The notes beneath the pieces were generated by a model. It searched no databases, was not told the origin of the DNA, and saw only the letters and a list, made by a program, of their open reading frames with translations. Shown piece after piece: positions 10,675-19,970 of a stretch of 64,000 bases of DNA (position 1 is its first letter; every line of letters starts with the position of its first letter). The translations under genes were made by a program, and so were the position numbers. Source of the DNA: Kluyvera genomosp. 1 (lineage in GTDB: Bacteria > Pseudomonadota > Gammaproteobacteria > Enterobacterales > Enterobacteriaceae); contig NZ_LGHZ01000021.1 of assembly GCF_001266615.1 (NCBI RefSeq), forward strand, positions 1 to 64,000, given 5' to 3'.

Positions 10675-11826
10675 ATGTCCACCTATACTCGCCCAGTGCT
10701 GTTATTGCTCTGTGGCTTACTTTTATTGACGCTGGCGATCGCGGTATTAAACACGCTCGTCCCGCTCTGGCTCGCCCATGAAAATCTGCCTACCTGGCAG
10801 GTGGGGATGGTCGGCTCGTCCTATTTTACCGGTAACCTGGTCGGTACTATGCTGACCGGACGTCTGATTAAGCGGCTGGGATTCAACTTCAGCTATTACA
10901 TTGCTTCGCTTATCTTTGCCGCTGGCTGTGTAGGGCTGGGCTTTATGGTGGGCTTCTGGAGCTGGATGTTCTGGCGCTTCATCGCAGGTGTTGGCTGTGC
11001 CATGATCTGGGTGGTGGTAGAAAGCGCGCTGATGTGTAGCGGGACGTCACGTAACCGTGGGCGTCTGCTGGCTGCATATATGATGATGTACTATATCGGC
11101 ACCGTGCTGGGTCAGCTTATCGTTAGCAAGCTGCCGACTGATATGGCGACCATTTTGCCGTTGATGACTGGGGTCGTATTGGCCGGGATTCTGCCTTTGC
11201 TGTTCACCCGTATTCTGAACCAGCAGAGCGAACCGCAGGACGGCACGACGCGTGTCTGGCCAATGTTCAAACTGCGGCAGGCGCGTTTGGGCGTCAATGG
11301 CTGTATTATTTCAGGTATTGTGCTGGGGTCGCTGTATGGTCTGATGCCGCTGTATCTTAACCACCGCGGTGTGAGTGATTCAGGGATTGGTTTCTGGATG
11401 GCGGTGATGGTCAGCGCCGGTATTCTGGGGCAGTGGCCGATTGGCCGTCTGGCAGACCGTTACGGTCGCCTGCTGGTACTGCGTGTGCAGGTGTTTGTGG
11501 TGATCCTTGGCTGCATCGCGATGCTCAATCAGGCGATGATGGCGCCGGCGCTGTTTATTCTTGGTGCTGCTGGTTTCACGCTGTATCCGGTTGCCATGGC
11601 CTGGGCTTGCGAAAAAGTAGAGCACCATCAGCTGGTGGCCATGAACCAGGCGCTGTTGTTGAGCTACACGATTGGCAGCCTGCTTGGCCCAACGTTTACC
11701 GCCATGTTGATGCAAAACTATTCTGATAACCTGCTGTTTATCATGATAGCCGGCGTATCATTTGTATACCTTATGATGCTTCTGCGCAAAGCCGGTCATC
11801 ATCCAACGCCTGTTGCCCACGCCTGA
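10675..11826 (+). CDS. ycaD: major facilitator superfamily transporter YcaD
   Basis: Inner-membrane MFS permease of 383 residues with about 12 predicted spans. MFS loop signatures are seen as GRLIKRLGF after span 2 and [14 protein letters not shown] between spans 8 and 9. The family (YcaD, close to YfkF/YhjX-type drug and metabolite exporters) has no firmly known substrate. E. coli YcaD is 382 residues, so this is full length. The start ATG has no convincing Shine-Dalgarno (CACGGTTTGTAGCCC precedes it). In E. coli ycaC lies between dmsC and ycaD; here only 263 bp of noncoding sequence separates them. Confidence 0.93.
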   Translation: MSTYTRPVLLLLCGLLLLTLAIAVLNTLVPLWLAHENLPTWQVGMVGSSYFTGNLVGTMLTGRLIKRLGFNFSYYIASLIFAAGCVGLGFMVGFWSWMFWRFIAGVGCAMIWVVVESALMCSGTSRNRGRLLAAYMMMYYIGTVLGQLIVSKLPTDMATILPLMTGVVLAGILPLLFTRILNQQSEPQDGTTRVWPMFKLRQARLGVNGCIISGIVLGSLYGLMPLYLNHRGVSDSGIGFWMAVMVSAGILGQWPIGRLADRYGRLLVLRVQVFVVILGCIAMLNQAMMAPALFILGAAGFTLYPVAMAWACEKVEHHQLVAMNQALLLSYTIGSLLGPTFTAMLMQNYSDNLLFIMIAGVSFVYLMMLLRKAGHHPTPVAHA

Positions 11827-11834
11827 TATTCCAT

Positions 11835-11859
11835 GCGCGTTGTCAGCCTGACAACGCGC
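11835..11859. repeat. 12-bp perfect inverted repeat after ycaD
   Basis: GCGCGTTGTCAG (11835-11846) and CTGACAACGCGC (11848-11859) flank one base, starting 8 bases after the ycaD stop. No T-run follows. It may act as a terminator-like or mRNA-stabilising hairpin, or as a dimeric operator. Confidence 0.65.
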
Positions 11860-12069
11860 CTCTCCACTTATTGCCACTATACGTATCTGGTGATGCGATG
11901 CACCGATCGGGCGAACTTATAACATTCTTAGTTCAACATCATTAACCCTATTTAATGTGCGTGATATTGGAATTTTGCCCCATGGCATTATCCTTTTCCT
12001 TACTGCGCTCGCATAATCATCCGTCTAAAAAACGCATTCGCGAATAATAGCATTCAAGGAACGGAATTT

Positions 12070-13488
12070 ATGGCAAGCGGTCAGGATAAACAGCTGCGAT
12101 GGTACAACATCGCGCTGATGTCGTTCATTACGGTTTGGGGCTTTGGTAACGTTGTTAATAACTACGCTAACCAAGGTCTGGTTGTTGTTGTTTCATGGAT
12201 TTTTATCTTTGCTCTCTATTTTACGCCTTACGCGCTGATTGTTGGCCAGCTTGGCTCGACTTTCAAAGACGGCAAGGGTGGGGTGAGTACCTGGATTAAA
12301 AATACCATGGGGCCAGGATTGGCCTATTTGGCGGCATGGACCTATTGGGTGGTACATATTCCGTATCTGGCGCAGAAGCCGCAGGCAATTCTGATAGCGC
12401 TGGGATGGGCAATTAAGGGTAACGGTTCGCTGATCACTGAATATGGTGTTGTGGCGTTGCAAGGCTTTACATTAGCGCTGTTTATTTTCTTCATGTGGGT
12501 GGCATCCAGAGGAATGAAGTCACTCAAGCTGGTGGGTTCTATTGCCGGCATCGCTATGTTCATTATGTCGTTATTGTTCGTTGTAATGGCGGTGACTGCC
12601 CCAGCGATTACTGAAGTGACCATCGCGACCACCAATATTACCTGGCGGACGTTCATTCCGCATATTGATTTCACCTATATCACGACGATTTCGATGCTGG
12701 TGTTTGCTGTTGGCGGTGCGGAAAAAATCTCACCTTACGTGAATAACACCCGTAATCCGGGTAAAGAGTTTCCGCGGGGGATGATTTTTCTCGCGGTGAT
12801 GGTGGCGCTATGTGCCATTCTTGGCTCACTGGCAATGGGGATGATGTTTGATTCCAATAATATTCCAGATGATCTGATGGCAAACGGTCAGTATTACGCG
12901 TTCCAGCGGTTGGGCGAGTACTACCACATGGGCAATACGCTCATGGTTATCTATGCTGTTGCAAACACCCTGGGACAGATTGCGGCGCTGGTGTTTTCTA
13001 TCGATGCACCACTGAAAGTTTTGCTAAGCGATGCTGATAGCCGCTATATCCCAGAAAAACTGTGTCGGACTAATGCGTCGGGAACGCCGGTGAATGGTTA
13101 CTTGTTGACGCTGGTGCTGGTTGCGCTACTCATCATGCTGCCGACGCTGGGTATCGGTGATATGAATAATCTCTACAAGTGGCTACTGAATCTCAACTCG
13201 GTGGTGATGCCGCTGCGCTACCTGTGGGTGTTTATCGCTTTTATTGCGGTGATTCGTCTGGGGCAGAAATACCGTTCAGAGTATGTCTTTATTCGTAATC
13301 GTTCGCTTGCGATGACCGTCGGCATATGGTGCTTCTTGTTTACCGCCTTTGCCTGCATAACGGGGATCTTCCCGAAAATGGCCGCCTTCACGCCGGAGTG
13401 GATCTTCCAGCTGTCGCTCAATGTTGCCATGCCGTTTGTACTGATAGGATTAGGACTGATTTTCCCTTTATTGGCACGTAAGCGCTAA
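12070..13488 (+). CDS. ycaM: APC superfamily amino acid transporter YcaM
   Basis: Inner-membrane protein of 472 residues with about 12 spans, from the amino acid/polyamine/organocation superfamily and close to the glutamate:GABA antiporter group. Visible features are the N-terminal FITVWGFGNVVNNYANQGL with the unwound first helix, the conserved FAVGGAEKISPYVNNTRNPGKEFPRG of helix 6 and the loop after it, and the hydrophobic C-terminus. The substrate is not established. Start ATG is preceded by AAGGAACGG. E. coli carries ycaN (LysR type) and ycaK after this gene; here pflA comes next, convergent, so the regulator and oxidoreductase are missing. Confidence 0.92.
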   Translation: MASGQDKQLRWYNIALMSFITVWGFGNVVNNYANQGLVVVVSWIFIFALYFTPYALIVGQLGSTFKDGKGGVSTWIKNTMGPGLAYLAAWTYWVVHIPYLAQKPQAILIALGWAIKGNGSLITEYGVVALQGFTLALFIFFMWVASRGMKSLKLVGSIAGIAMFIMSLLFVVMAVTAPAITEVTIATTNITWRTFIPHIDFTYITTISMLVFAVGGAEKISPYVNNTRNPGKEFPRGMIFLAVMVALCAILGSLAMGMMFDSNNIPDDLMANGQYYAFQRLGEYYHMGNTLMVIYAVANTLGQIAALVFSIDAPLKVLLSDADSRYIPEKLCRTNASGTPVNGYLLTLVLVALLIMLPTLGIGDMNNLYKWLLNLNSVVMPLRYLWVFIAFIAVIRLGQKYRSEYVFIRNRSLAMTVGIWCFLFTAFACITGIFPKMAAFTPEWIFQLSLNVAMPFVLIGLGLIFPLLARKR

Positions 13489-13494
13489 AAACAG

Positions 13495-13519
13495 AGAACC
13501 CGGCGTTATGCCGGGTTCT
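13495..13519. terminator. bidirectional terminator between ycaM and pflA
   Basis: AGAACCCGGC and GCCGGGTTCT form a perfect 10-bp stem with loop GTTAT between convergent genes. A T-rich tail exists on the minus side (CTGTTTTTAG); the plus side has a weaker TTAATAATA. Confidence 0.8.
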
Positions 13520-13537
13520 TAATAATAGGCAGGGAGC

Positions 13538-14278
13538 TTAGTACATCACCTTATGACCGTACTGCTCGAGGATACCTTTCACACGTTCCATGGTCTCTTT
13601 CTTTGGCGGATGAACGCCGTCTAGTTTGTACTCTTCACCCATCGCTACCCACTTGTGTTTGCCCAGTTCGTGGTAAGGCAGCAGTTCGATTTTCTCAACG
13701 TTGCCCATATCGCGGGTAAACTCACCCAAGCGATGGGCAGAATCGTCATCGTCTGACCAGCCAGGCACCACGACGTAGCGGATCCAGACCTTAATGTCTT
13801 TCTTCGACAGATACTTGGCAAACTCCAGCGTACGATGGTTGGAGACACCCACCAGATTCTGGTGAATATCGTCATTCATCTGCTTGAGATCGAGCATGAC
13901 CAGGTCGGTCACTTCCAGCAGTTCATCAATGACTGGATCGTAGCGACGAACGAAACCGTTAGTATCGAGACAGGTGTGTATACCTTCTTTATGACAGGCG
14001 CGGAACCAGTCGCGGACGAACTCAGCTTGAAGAATGGCTTCACCGCCGGATGCGGTTACGCCACCACCGGATGCATTCATAAAGTGGCGATAGGTCACCA
14101 CTTCTTTCATCAGTTCTTCAACAGTAATCTCTTTACCGCCATGTGTATCCCACGTATCGCGGTTGTGGCAGTAAAGGCAGCGCATCAGGCAGCCCTGGAA
14201 GAAGGTAATAAAGCGGATGCCTGGGCCATCAACGGTGCCACAGGACTCAAAGGAGTGAATACGACCAATTACAGACAT
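13538..14278 (-). CDS. pflA: pyruvate formate-lyase 1 activating enzyme
   Basis: Radical SAM enzyme that abstracts hydrogen from the active-site glycine of PflB to make the catalytic glycyl radical under anaerobic conditions. The 246-residue protein has the CX3CX2C cluster CLMRCLYC (Cys 30, 34 and 37) for the [4Fe-4S]/SAM site and the conserved [11 protein letters not shown] segment. I chose the ATG at 14278 ([11 protein letters not shown]), which gives exactly the E. coli length; the frame is open 31 codons further upstream. It lies downstream of pflB on the same strand, with a hairpin between them at 14418-14443. Confidence 0.97.
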   Translation of the reverse strand: MSVIGRIHSFESCGTVDGPGIRFITFFQGCLMRCLYCHNRDTWDTHGGKEITVEELMKEVVTYRHFMNASGGGVTASGGEAILQAEFVRDWFRACHKEGIHTCLDTNGFVRRYDPVIDELLEVTDLVMLDLKQMNDDIHQNLVGVSNHRTLEFAKYLSKKDIKVWIRYVVVPGWSDDDDSAHRLGEFTRDMGNVEKIELLPYHELGKHKWVAMGEEYKLDGVHPPKKETMERVKGILEQYGHKVMY

Positions 14279-14417
14279 TGCGGTGTTATCTCCAGTTCTT
14301 CCCGGCTTCCAGCCAGGTTTGCGAGCACGGTTATAAAGCCGCGTCGAGTTTATTTTGCGTGTTAACCTCATTATAGAAGTCAGCAGGCAAAATCCACTCA
14401 GCGTGAGTAGGTTATAA

Positions 14418-14443
14418 GAAAGGCCCCACCGAGGTGGAGCCTT
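14418..14443 (-). terminator. hairpin between pflB and pflA
   Basis: Read on the minus strand, AAAGGCTCCACC and GGTGGGGCCTTT pair around a two-base centre with one G-T wobble, followed by CTTAT. It lies 40 bases after the pflB stop, so pflA expression probably depends on readthrough or its own promoter. Confidence 0.75.
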
Positions 14444-14482
14444 TATTTTACGCGTTTTTAATCGCGATTTCAGTCAAATCTA

Positions 14483-16765
14483 TTAGATAGATTGAGTGAA
14501 GGTACGAGTGATAACGTCCTGCTGCTGTTCTTTAGTCAGGGAGTTAAAACGTACTGCGTAGCCAGATACGCGGATGGTCAGCTGAGGATATTTCTCAGGA
14601 TTTTCCATCGCGTCGAGCAGCATTTCGCGGTTCATAACGTTAACGTTCAGGTGCTGACCGCCTTCGATAGACGCTTCGTGGTGGAAGTAACCATCCATCA
14701 GACCTGCCAGGTTGGTTTTACGAACGTCGTCGTCTTTACCCAGTGCGTTAGGAACGATAGAGAAGGTATAAGAGATACCATCTTTAGCGTAAGCAAACGG
14801 CAGTTTCGCAACGGAGGTCAGAGAGGCAACAGCACCTTTCTGGTCACGACCGTGCATTGGGTTAGCACCTGGGCCGAATGGCGCGCCAGCACGACGACCG
14901 TCTGGGGTATTACCGGTTTTCTTACCATAAACCACGTTAGAGGTGATGGTCAGAACAGACTGAGTCGGGATAGCGTTACGGTAAGTAGTCAGTTTCTGAA
15001 TTTTCTTCATGAAACGTTCTACCAGGTCAACAGCCATGTCATCTACGCGAGCATCGTTGTTACCAAACTGCGGGTATTCGCCTTCGATTGCGAAGTCGAT
15101 AGCCAGACCATCTTCGTCACGAATTGGTTTAACTTTCGCATATTTGATTGCAGACAGGGAGTCAGCAGCAACGGACAGACCTGCGATACCACACGCCATG
15201 GTGCGGATAACGTCACGGTCGTGCAGCGCCATCAGAGAGGCTTCGTAGCTGTACTTGTCGTGCATGTAGTGAATCACGTTCAGCGCGGTGACATACTGTT
15301 TAGCCAGCCAATCCATGAAGTGATCCATGCGGTCCATAACTTCGTCGAAGTTCAGAACGTCGCCTTTGATAGGATCAGTTTTAGGACCAACCTGCATTTT
15401 CAGTTTTTCATCAACGCCGCCGTTGATTGCGTACAGCATGGTTTTCGCCAGGTTTGCACGAGCACCGAAGAACTGCATTTGTTTACCAACGATCATTGGG
15501 CTTACGCAGCAAGCGATAGCGTAGTCATCGTTGTTAAAATCAGGACGCATCAGGTCATCGTTCTCATACTGCAGGGAAGAAGTATCGATGGATACTTTTG
15601 CTGCGTATTTTTTGAACGCCAGTGGCAGTTTTTCAGACCACAGAACGGTGATGTTCGGCTCTGGAGAAGGACCCATGGTGTACAGGGTATTCAGGAAGCG
15701 GAAGCTGTTTTTGGTAACCAGAGTACGGCCATCAACGCCCATACCACCGATAGATTCAGTTGCCCAGATTGGGTCACCGGAGAACAGTTCATCGTACTCA
15801 GGAGTACGCAGGAAGCGAACCATACGCAGTTTCATGACCAGATGGTCAATCATTTCCTGAGCTTCTTGTTCAGTGATTTTGCCTGCTTTCAGGTCACGTT
15901 CGATGTAGATATCCAGGAAGCTGGAGGTACGACCGAAGGACATTGCAGCGCCGTTCTGAGATTTAACCGCAGCCAGGTAGCCGAAGTAAGTCCACTGAAT
16001 AGCTTCCTGAGCGTTGGTAGCAGGACCGGAGATGTCGTAGCCGTATTTAGCAGCCATCTCTTTGATCTGACCCAGCGCACGGTGCTGTTCGGAGATTTCT
16101 TCACGCAGACGGATAGTCGCTTCCAGGTTTACGCCGTTTTCCATGTCAGACTGCAGGGACAGGAACTGTGCGTATTTGTCTTTCATCAGGAAGTCGATAC
16201 CGTACACCGCGATGCGACGGTAGTCACCGATGATACGACCACGGCCGTACGCATCTGGCAGACCAGTCAGAACGCCAGATTTACGGCAGTTCAGAATGTC
16301 TTTGGTGTAAACATCGAAGACGCCCTGGTTGTGGGTTTTGCGATATTCGGTGAAGATTTTTTTCAGCATTGGGTCCAGCTCGCGATTGTACGCTTTGCAA
16401 GAACCTTCAACCATTTTAATACCACCGAACGGGATAATCGCACGTTTCAGTGGAGCTTCAGTTTGCAGACCAACAATTTTTTCCAGCGCTTTATTGATGT
16501 AGCCAGCGTCGTGGGAAGTGATGGTAGATGCAACGGAGGTGTCAAAATCAACTGGCGCGTGAGTGCGGTTTTCCAGTTTAACGCCTTCCATAACGTTGTC
16601 CCACAGCTTGGTGGTCGCGTCAGTTGCGCCAGCCAGGAAGGACTCGTCACCCTCATACGGAGTGTAGTTTTTCTGGATGAAGTCACGTAAGTTTACTTCA
16701 TTCTGCCAGTCACCTTTGGTAAAACCTTCCCAGGCTGTGGCTAACTTTTCATTAAGTTCGGACAT
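14483..16765 (-). CDS. pflB: formate acetyltransferase (pyruvate formate-lyase)
   Basis: PflB converts pyruvate and CoA to acetyl-CoA and formate in fermentation through a glycyl radical. The 760-residue protein shows the active-site cysteine pair IACCVSP at codons 419-420 and the glycyl-radical motif RVSGYAVRF near the C-terminus (codon 735). E. coli numbering, without Met, gives C418/C419/G734. Only the last residue departs from the usual Met (TQSI). The ribosome site on the minus strand is AAGGTAGG, about 7 bases upstream. focA precedes it by 54 bp, the classic focA-pflB operon. Strong codon bias points to high expression, and leaves a long stop-free frame on the other strand. Confidence 0.99.
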   Translation of the reverse strand: MSELNEKLATAWEGFTKGDWQNEVNLRDFIQKNYTPYEGDESFLAGATDATTKLWDNVMEGVKLENRTHAPVDFDTSVASTITSHDAGYINKALEKIVGLQTEAPLKRAIIPFGGIKMVEGSCKAYNRELDPMLKKIFTEYRKTHNQGVFDVYTKDILNCRKSGVLTGLPDAYGRGRIIGDYRRIAVYGIDFLMKDKYAQFLSLQSDMENGVNLEATIRLREEISEQHRALGQIKEMAAKYGYDISGPATNAQEAIQWTYFGYLAAVKSQNGAAMSFGRTSSFLDIYIERDLKAGKITEQEAQEMIDHLVMKLRMVRFLRTPEYDELFSGDPIWATESIGGMGVDGRTLVTKNSFRFLNTLYTMGPSPEPNITVLWSEKLPLAFKKYAAKVSIDTSSLQYENDDLMRPDFNNDDYAIACCVSPMIVGKQMQFFGARANLAKTMLYAINGGVDEKLKMQVGPKTDPIKGDVLNFDEVMDRMDHFMDWLAKQYVTALNVIHYMHDKYSYEASLMALHDRDVIRTMACGIAGLSVAADSLSAIKYAKVKPIRDEDGLAIDFAIEGEYPQFGNNDARVDDMAVDLVERFMKKIQKLTTYRNAIPTQSVLTITSNVVYGKKTGNTPDGRRAGAPFGPGANPMHGRDQKGAVASLTSVAKLPFAYAKDGISYTFSIVPNALGKDDDVRKTNLAGLMDGYFHHEASIEGGQHLNVNVMNREMLLDAMENPEKYPQLTIRVSGYAVRFNSLTKEQQQDVITRTFTQSI

Positions 16766-16819
16766 GTAACACCTACCTTCTTAAGTGGACTTTTATTTAC
16801 TGCCTGGAGCAGCCGTCAA

Positions 16820-17677
16820 TTAATGACGGTCACCGCCACGCAGGTAAATGACCCAGTATGTCAACCCAACCAGCAAACCGCCGCCGATGATGTTCCCGAT
16901 AGTCACGGGAATCAGGTTATCGGTGATGAAGTGCATCACGGTCAGGTGAGAGAAATTTTCCGGAGAAGAACCAACAGCGGTCCAGAATTCCGGGCTAGCA
17001 AAATCGCGTATTACGATACCCATCGGGATCATAAACATGTTTGCGATACTGTGCTCAAAACCGCTGGCAACGAACATGGCAACCGGTAAAACCATAATCA
17101 TGGCTTTATCCATCAGGCTGCGGCCAGAGTAGCTCATCCACACCGCCAGACAGACCATCAGGTTTGCCAGGATGCCGAGAGCAACGGCTTCAATAAATGT
17201 ATGATGCAATTTGTGATCGGCAGTTTGCAGGACATTTAGCCCCCATCCGCCGTTGGCCGTCATATATTCACCGGACAGCCACATGAGCAGTACGAAGAGC
17301 AGGCAACCTACCAGGTTACCAACATAGACGTTGAGCCAGTTTTTCGCCAGTTGACCCCAGGTGATTCGGCCGCTGGCTTTCGCAACAACGATAAGCACGG
17401 TCGAGGTAAAGAGGTCGGCGCCACAAATAACGCAAAGAATGAGGCCTAGTGAGAAGCAGATACCACCAATCAGTTTCGCAATGCCGAACGGCATGCCAGC
17501 TGTACCTGTGGTGGCTGTAATATAAAATACAAAAGCAATCGAGATGAAGACGCCCGCAGTAATCGCCAGATAAAAGGTTTTCAGCGGATGTTTGGTTGCT
17601 TTATAGACACCTGCTTCTTCGGCAACTTTGGCCATTGCAGCAGGGAGAAGTAGATCAAAAGGGTTGTCAGCTTTCAC
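16820..17677 (-). CDS. focA: formate channel FocA
   Basis: Pentameric inner-membrane formate/nitrite transporter family channel that exports and re-imports formate made by PflB. The 285 residues carry the FNT signatures FYITATTG and AKNWLNVYVGNLVG, GFEHSIANMF with the conserved central histidine, and IGNIIGGGLLVG. Length equals E. coli FocA; only the C-terminal tail (RGGDRH) differs noticeably. The start MKADNPFD is preceded by AGAGAGAG on the minus strand. It is the first gene of the focA-pflB operon and has an FNR box about 63-76 bases upstream of its start codon. Confidence 0.98.
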   Translation of the reverse strand: MKADNPFDLLLPAAMAKVAEEAGVYKATKHPLKTFYLAITAGVFISIAFVFYITATTGTAGMPFGIAKLIGGICFSLGLILCVICGADLFTSTVLIVVAKASGRITWGQLAKNWLNVYVGNLVGCLLFVLLMWLSGEYMTANGGWGLNVLQTADHKLHHTFIEAVALGILANLMVCLAVWMSYSGRSLMDKAMIMVLPVAMFVASGFEHSIANMFMIPMGIVIRDFASPEFWTAVGSSPENFSHLTVMHFITDNLIPVTIGNIIGGGLLVGLTYWVIYLRGGDRH

Positions 17678-17711
17678 ACTAACTCTCTCTTTTTATTTAA
17701 TCGGCGACGAG

Positions 17712-17717
17712 ATACTA
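17712..17717 (-). promoter_or_regulatory. -10 element of the FNR-dependent focA promoter
   Basis: On the minus strand this reads TAGTAT, four matches to TATAAT. It is placed so that the FNR box centre falls at -41.5 from the implied start near 17705. Confidence 0.6.
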
Positions 17718-17739
17718 ACAAAGCATTATAGATGAGAAA

Positions 17740-17753
17740 TTGATATAGATCAT
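17740..17753 (-). promoter_or_regulatory. FNR box upstream of focA
   Basis: The plus strand reads TTGATATAGATCAT, nine of ten consensus positions of TTGAT-N4-ATCAA. With the -10 at 17712-17717 it forms a class II FNR promoter, as known for focA-pfl in E. coli. Confidence 0.8.
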
Positions 17754-18004
17754 ATCCCGCCGGGCTTATAGGCCTGCAAGTTGGATGGTTTTTCAACGAA
17801 AGCAGGGTAATTTATTGAATATAATGATAAAAATAAATTTTAAGATTTGCAAATTCAGTTGAATTATTTCTTTACCCTTCATTTTGCTAGTTAATTAAAA
17901 TGGAGTAATGATCAAGTAAATTAACAATAAAAGTAAGCTACTAATAATTGAGTTTACTTATCTTTAACTTTATTTTCACACTGAGTTGAAGCGAAGCGCG
18001 GAAA
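17754..18004. other. AT-rich intergenic region upstream of focA
   Basis: The 404-bp gap between focA and ycaO (17678-18081) holds the focA promoter, then this AT-rich stretch, then the ycaO terminator. No ORF or RNA gene is evident. The stretch contains GTTAAT-like sequences on the minus strand around 17910-17930 that could be ArcA sites, as ArcA co-regulates this operon in E. coli, but they are too degenerate to call individually. Confidence 0.4.
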
Positions 18005-18030
18005 TAAAAAAGGGGCCAACAAGTGGCCCC
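18005..18030 (-). terminator. Rho-independent terminator of ycaO
   Basis: On the minus strand GGGGCCA, a 5-base loop and TGGCCCC are followed by TTTTTTATTT, 52 bases after the ycaO stop. Confidence 0.9.
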
Positions 18031-18081
18031 GTAATATAGCGTAGAGTAAAGGTTAAAACCTACTTTTTCTGTGGGGAAAAC

Positions 18082-19842
18082 TTATTTCCCCCAGAACGCA
18101 GCTTTCGCACGCTGCAGTTTTTCGTAGGCTTGCAACAGCGACTGATGTGCAGGGAAGGCTTTCAGTGAACCGTCAACCGGCTGCAGGCCATAGAAGGCCT
18201 CTTCACCACTCAGGGCCGCACTGGCGGCTTCTACAGCTTCAGCACCGTACATACGCACGAAGGCATTGAGGTATTGCAGCGGTTCGCGCTCTTCTTCCTG
18301 AGACAATAGCAGCAGCGTCTGCAGGCAGCGGTAGTAGTTCGCACGTTCTGCGCTGAAGACCGAGGCGTTAAATTCCATGGTCCATTCGGTCCAGATCAGC
18401 GCCTGTTCCAGATCGCCGCCCGCCAGCGCCAGCATCGCTTTCAGCTCGCCGACACGCAGAGTGTACCAGCCGTTATCGGAACCGGTCGCCAGACCCAGCA
18501 GTTCACGCACGCGAGTGAAGTCGTCCAAACCTTCATCATCGATCTGCTCGATAAGATTCAGGTACTCTTCTTTTTCCCACTCGCTGCCCGGCAGAGAGAG
18601 AATGGTTTCGCGCAGGTGGCTACCCATATTGTTGTTGGCCAGCCACAGATCTTCCGCAGGATAAATATCGGACATGCCTGGCACAATAATGCGGCAAGCG
18701 TAAACGCTCAGGTGCTCATAGTCAGCGATGTACACTTCTTTATCTTCCGCGTTGAAGATAGCCATCAGCGTCGCGAACTCTTCTTCAGTAGTACCAGAGA
18801 AGCTCCAGTCAGCGAATGGATAGTCAGCATCCTGCTTGAACAAATCCCAGGAAATTGAACCGCTGGAATCGATGAAATGAGTTTCCAGGTTGGTATGTTC
18901 AGCCACTTCTTCATCATCGAAGGTTGGCGGGGTAAACACGTCGAGGTCTTTCAGACCACGGCCCTGAAGCAGTTCGGTAACGGTACGCTCCAGTGCAACA
19001 CCGAAGTCTGGGTGCGCGCCGAAGGAAGCGAAGCAGGTACCGTTCGCTGGGTTGAACAGCACAACGCAGATAACCGGGTATTTACCGCCCAGTGAGCCAT
19101 CGTATGCGAAGATTGGGAAGCCTTCGGCCTCCAGTTTAGCGATAGACTCAACGACGCCAGGATAACGAGCCAGCACTTCGGATGGAATTTCCGGCAGACT
19201 GATGCTCTCCGCGATGATGCGATTTTTGACATAACGCTCGAACACTTCCGACAGCCCCTGAACGCGGGCTTCGTTACGGGTGTTGCCAGCAGACATGCCG
19301 TTGGAAACATACAGGTTGGCGACGATGTTCATTGGAATATAAATGGTTTCGCCGTCGGACTGGCGAGTGAACGGCAGACCGCACACACCGCGATCGTCAT
19401 TCCCGGACTGCAGATCGACCAGCATGCTCGCAGTCAGTTGATCGTCAGGATCGTAGAATGCGCGCAAACGAGCGTCGAGCAGACCTTCTGGTACATCGTC
19501 GTTCTCAGTCAGCGGGAACCATTTCTCGTTCGGATAGTGTACGAACGGGCCATTGGCGATTTCATCGCCCAGCCAGAAATCAGCAAAGAAATAGTTGGTA
19601 GAGAGACGTTCAAAGTACTCACCCAGCGCTGACGCCAGCGCTGCTTTTTTGGTGGCGCCTTTGCCGTTGGTAAAGCATAAAGAGCATGCCTTATCACGAA
19701 TATGCACCGACCAGACGTTAGGAACAGGGTTCAACCAAGAGGCTTCTTCAATATCGAAACCCAGGTCGAGCAGCTTTTGCTGGAAGCGAGCGATGGAATC
19801 TTCCAGCGCGGCATCTTTGCCGGGAATATAGGTCTGCGTCAT
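18082..19842 (-). CDS. ycaO: YcaO-domain protein, ribosomal S12 methylthiolation accessory factor
   Basis: YcaO-family ATP-dependent enzyme. In E. coli it enhances RimO-catalysed beta-methylthiolation of ribosomal protein S12; other family members make azolines in peptides. The protein has the YcaO core in its first 400 residues (NGKGATKKAALASALGEYFERLSTNYF, RNEARVQGLSEVFERYVKNRI) and a helical, repeat-like C-terminal domain. It ends FWGK, without the Pro-rich tail of azoline-forming members. I chose the ATG at 19842 (MTQTYIPG), giving 586 residues as in E. coli; the frame is open 34 codons further upstream. No precursor peptide gene is nearby, which argues against a biosynthetic cluster. It is monocistronic and divergent from ycaP. 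Confidence 0.95.
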   Translation of the reverse strand: MTQTYIPGKDAALEDSIARFQQKLLDLGFDIEEASWLNPVPNVWSVHIRDKACSLCFTNGKGATKKAALASALGEYFERLSTNYFFADFWLGDEIANGPFVHYPNEKWFPLTENDDVPEGLLDARLRAFYDPDDQLTASMLVDLQSGNDDRGVCGLPFTRQSDGETIYIPMNIVANLYVSNGMSAGNTRNEARVQGLSEVFERYVKNRIIAESISLPEIPSEVLARYPGVVESIAKLEAEGFPIFAYDGSLGGKYPVICVVLFNPANGTCFASFGAHPDFGVALERTVTELLQGRGLKDLDVFTPPTFDDEEVAEHTNLETHFIDSSGSISWDLFKQDADYPFADWSFSGTTEEEFATLMAIFNAEDKEVYIADYEHLSVYACRIIVPGMSDIYPAEDLWLANNNMGSHLRETILSLPGSEWEKEEYLNLIEQIDDEGLDDFTRVRELLGLATGSDNGWYTLRVGELKAMLALAGGDLEQALIWTEWTMEFNASVFSAERANYYRCLQTLLLLSQEEEREPLQYLNAFVRMYGAEAVEAASAALSGEEAFYGLQPVDGSLKAFPAHQSLLQAYEKLQRAKAAFWGK

Positions 19843-19970
19843 AGCAATCTCTTTTGTCGTACGGAAAGCGCGCAATGATACGGGTTTTGCGTGACGGGTG
19901 CTATCTCCGGCGAAAATAAAAGGGCCGTCTATGCTTATAAGCAATAACCTATTGTTAAGGCGTGGAAAAG

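Noticed and set aside
14492-16690. 732-codon ORF on the plus strand opposite pflB
   Set aside because: It is the reverse frame of a highly biased gene, with a composition (rich in F, V, R, N, H) typical of antisense translation and no domain I recognise.
18082-19842. YcaO as part of a peptide natural-product cluster
   Set aside because: No precursor peptide, dehydrogenase, leader peptidase or transporter gene surrounds it; the protein matches the stand-alone E. coli YcaO over its full length.
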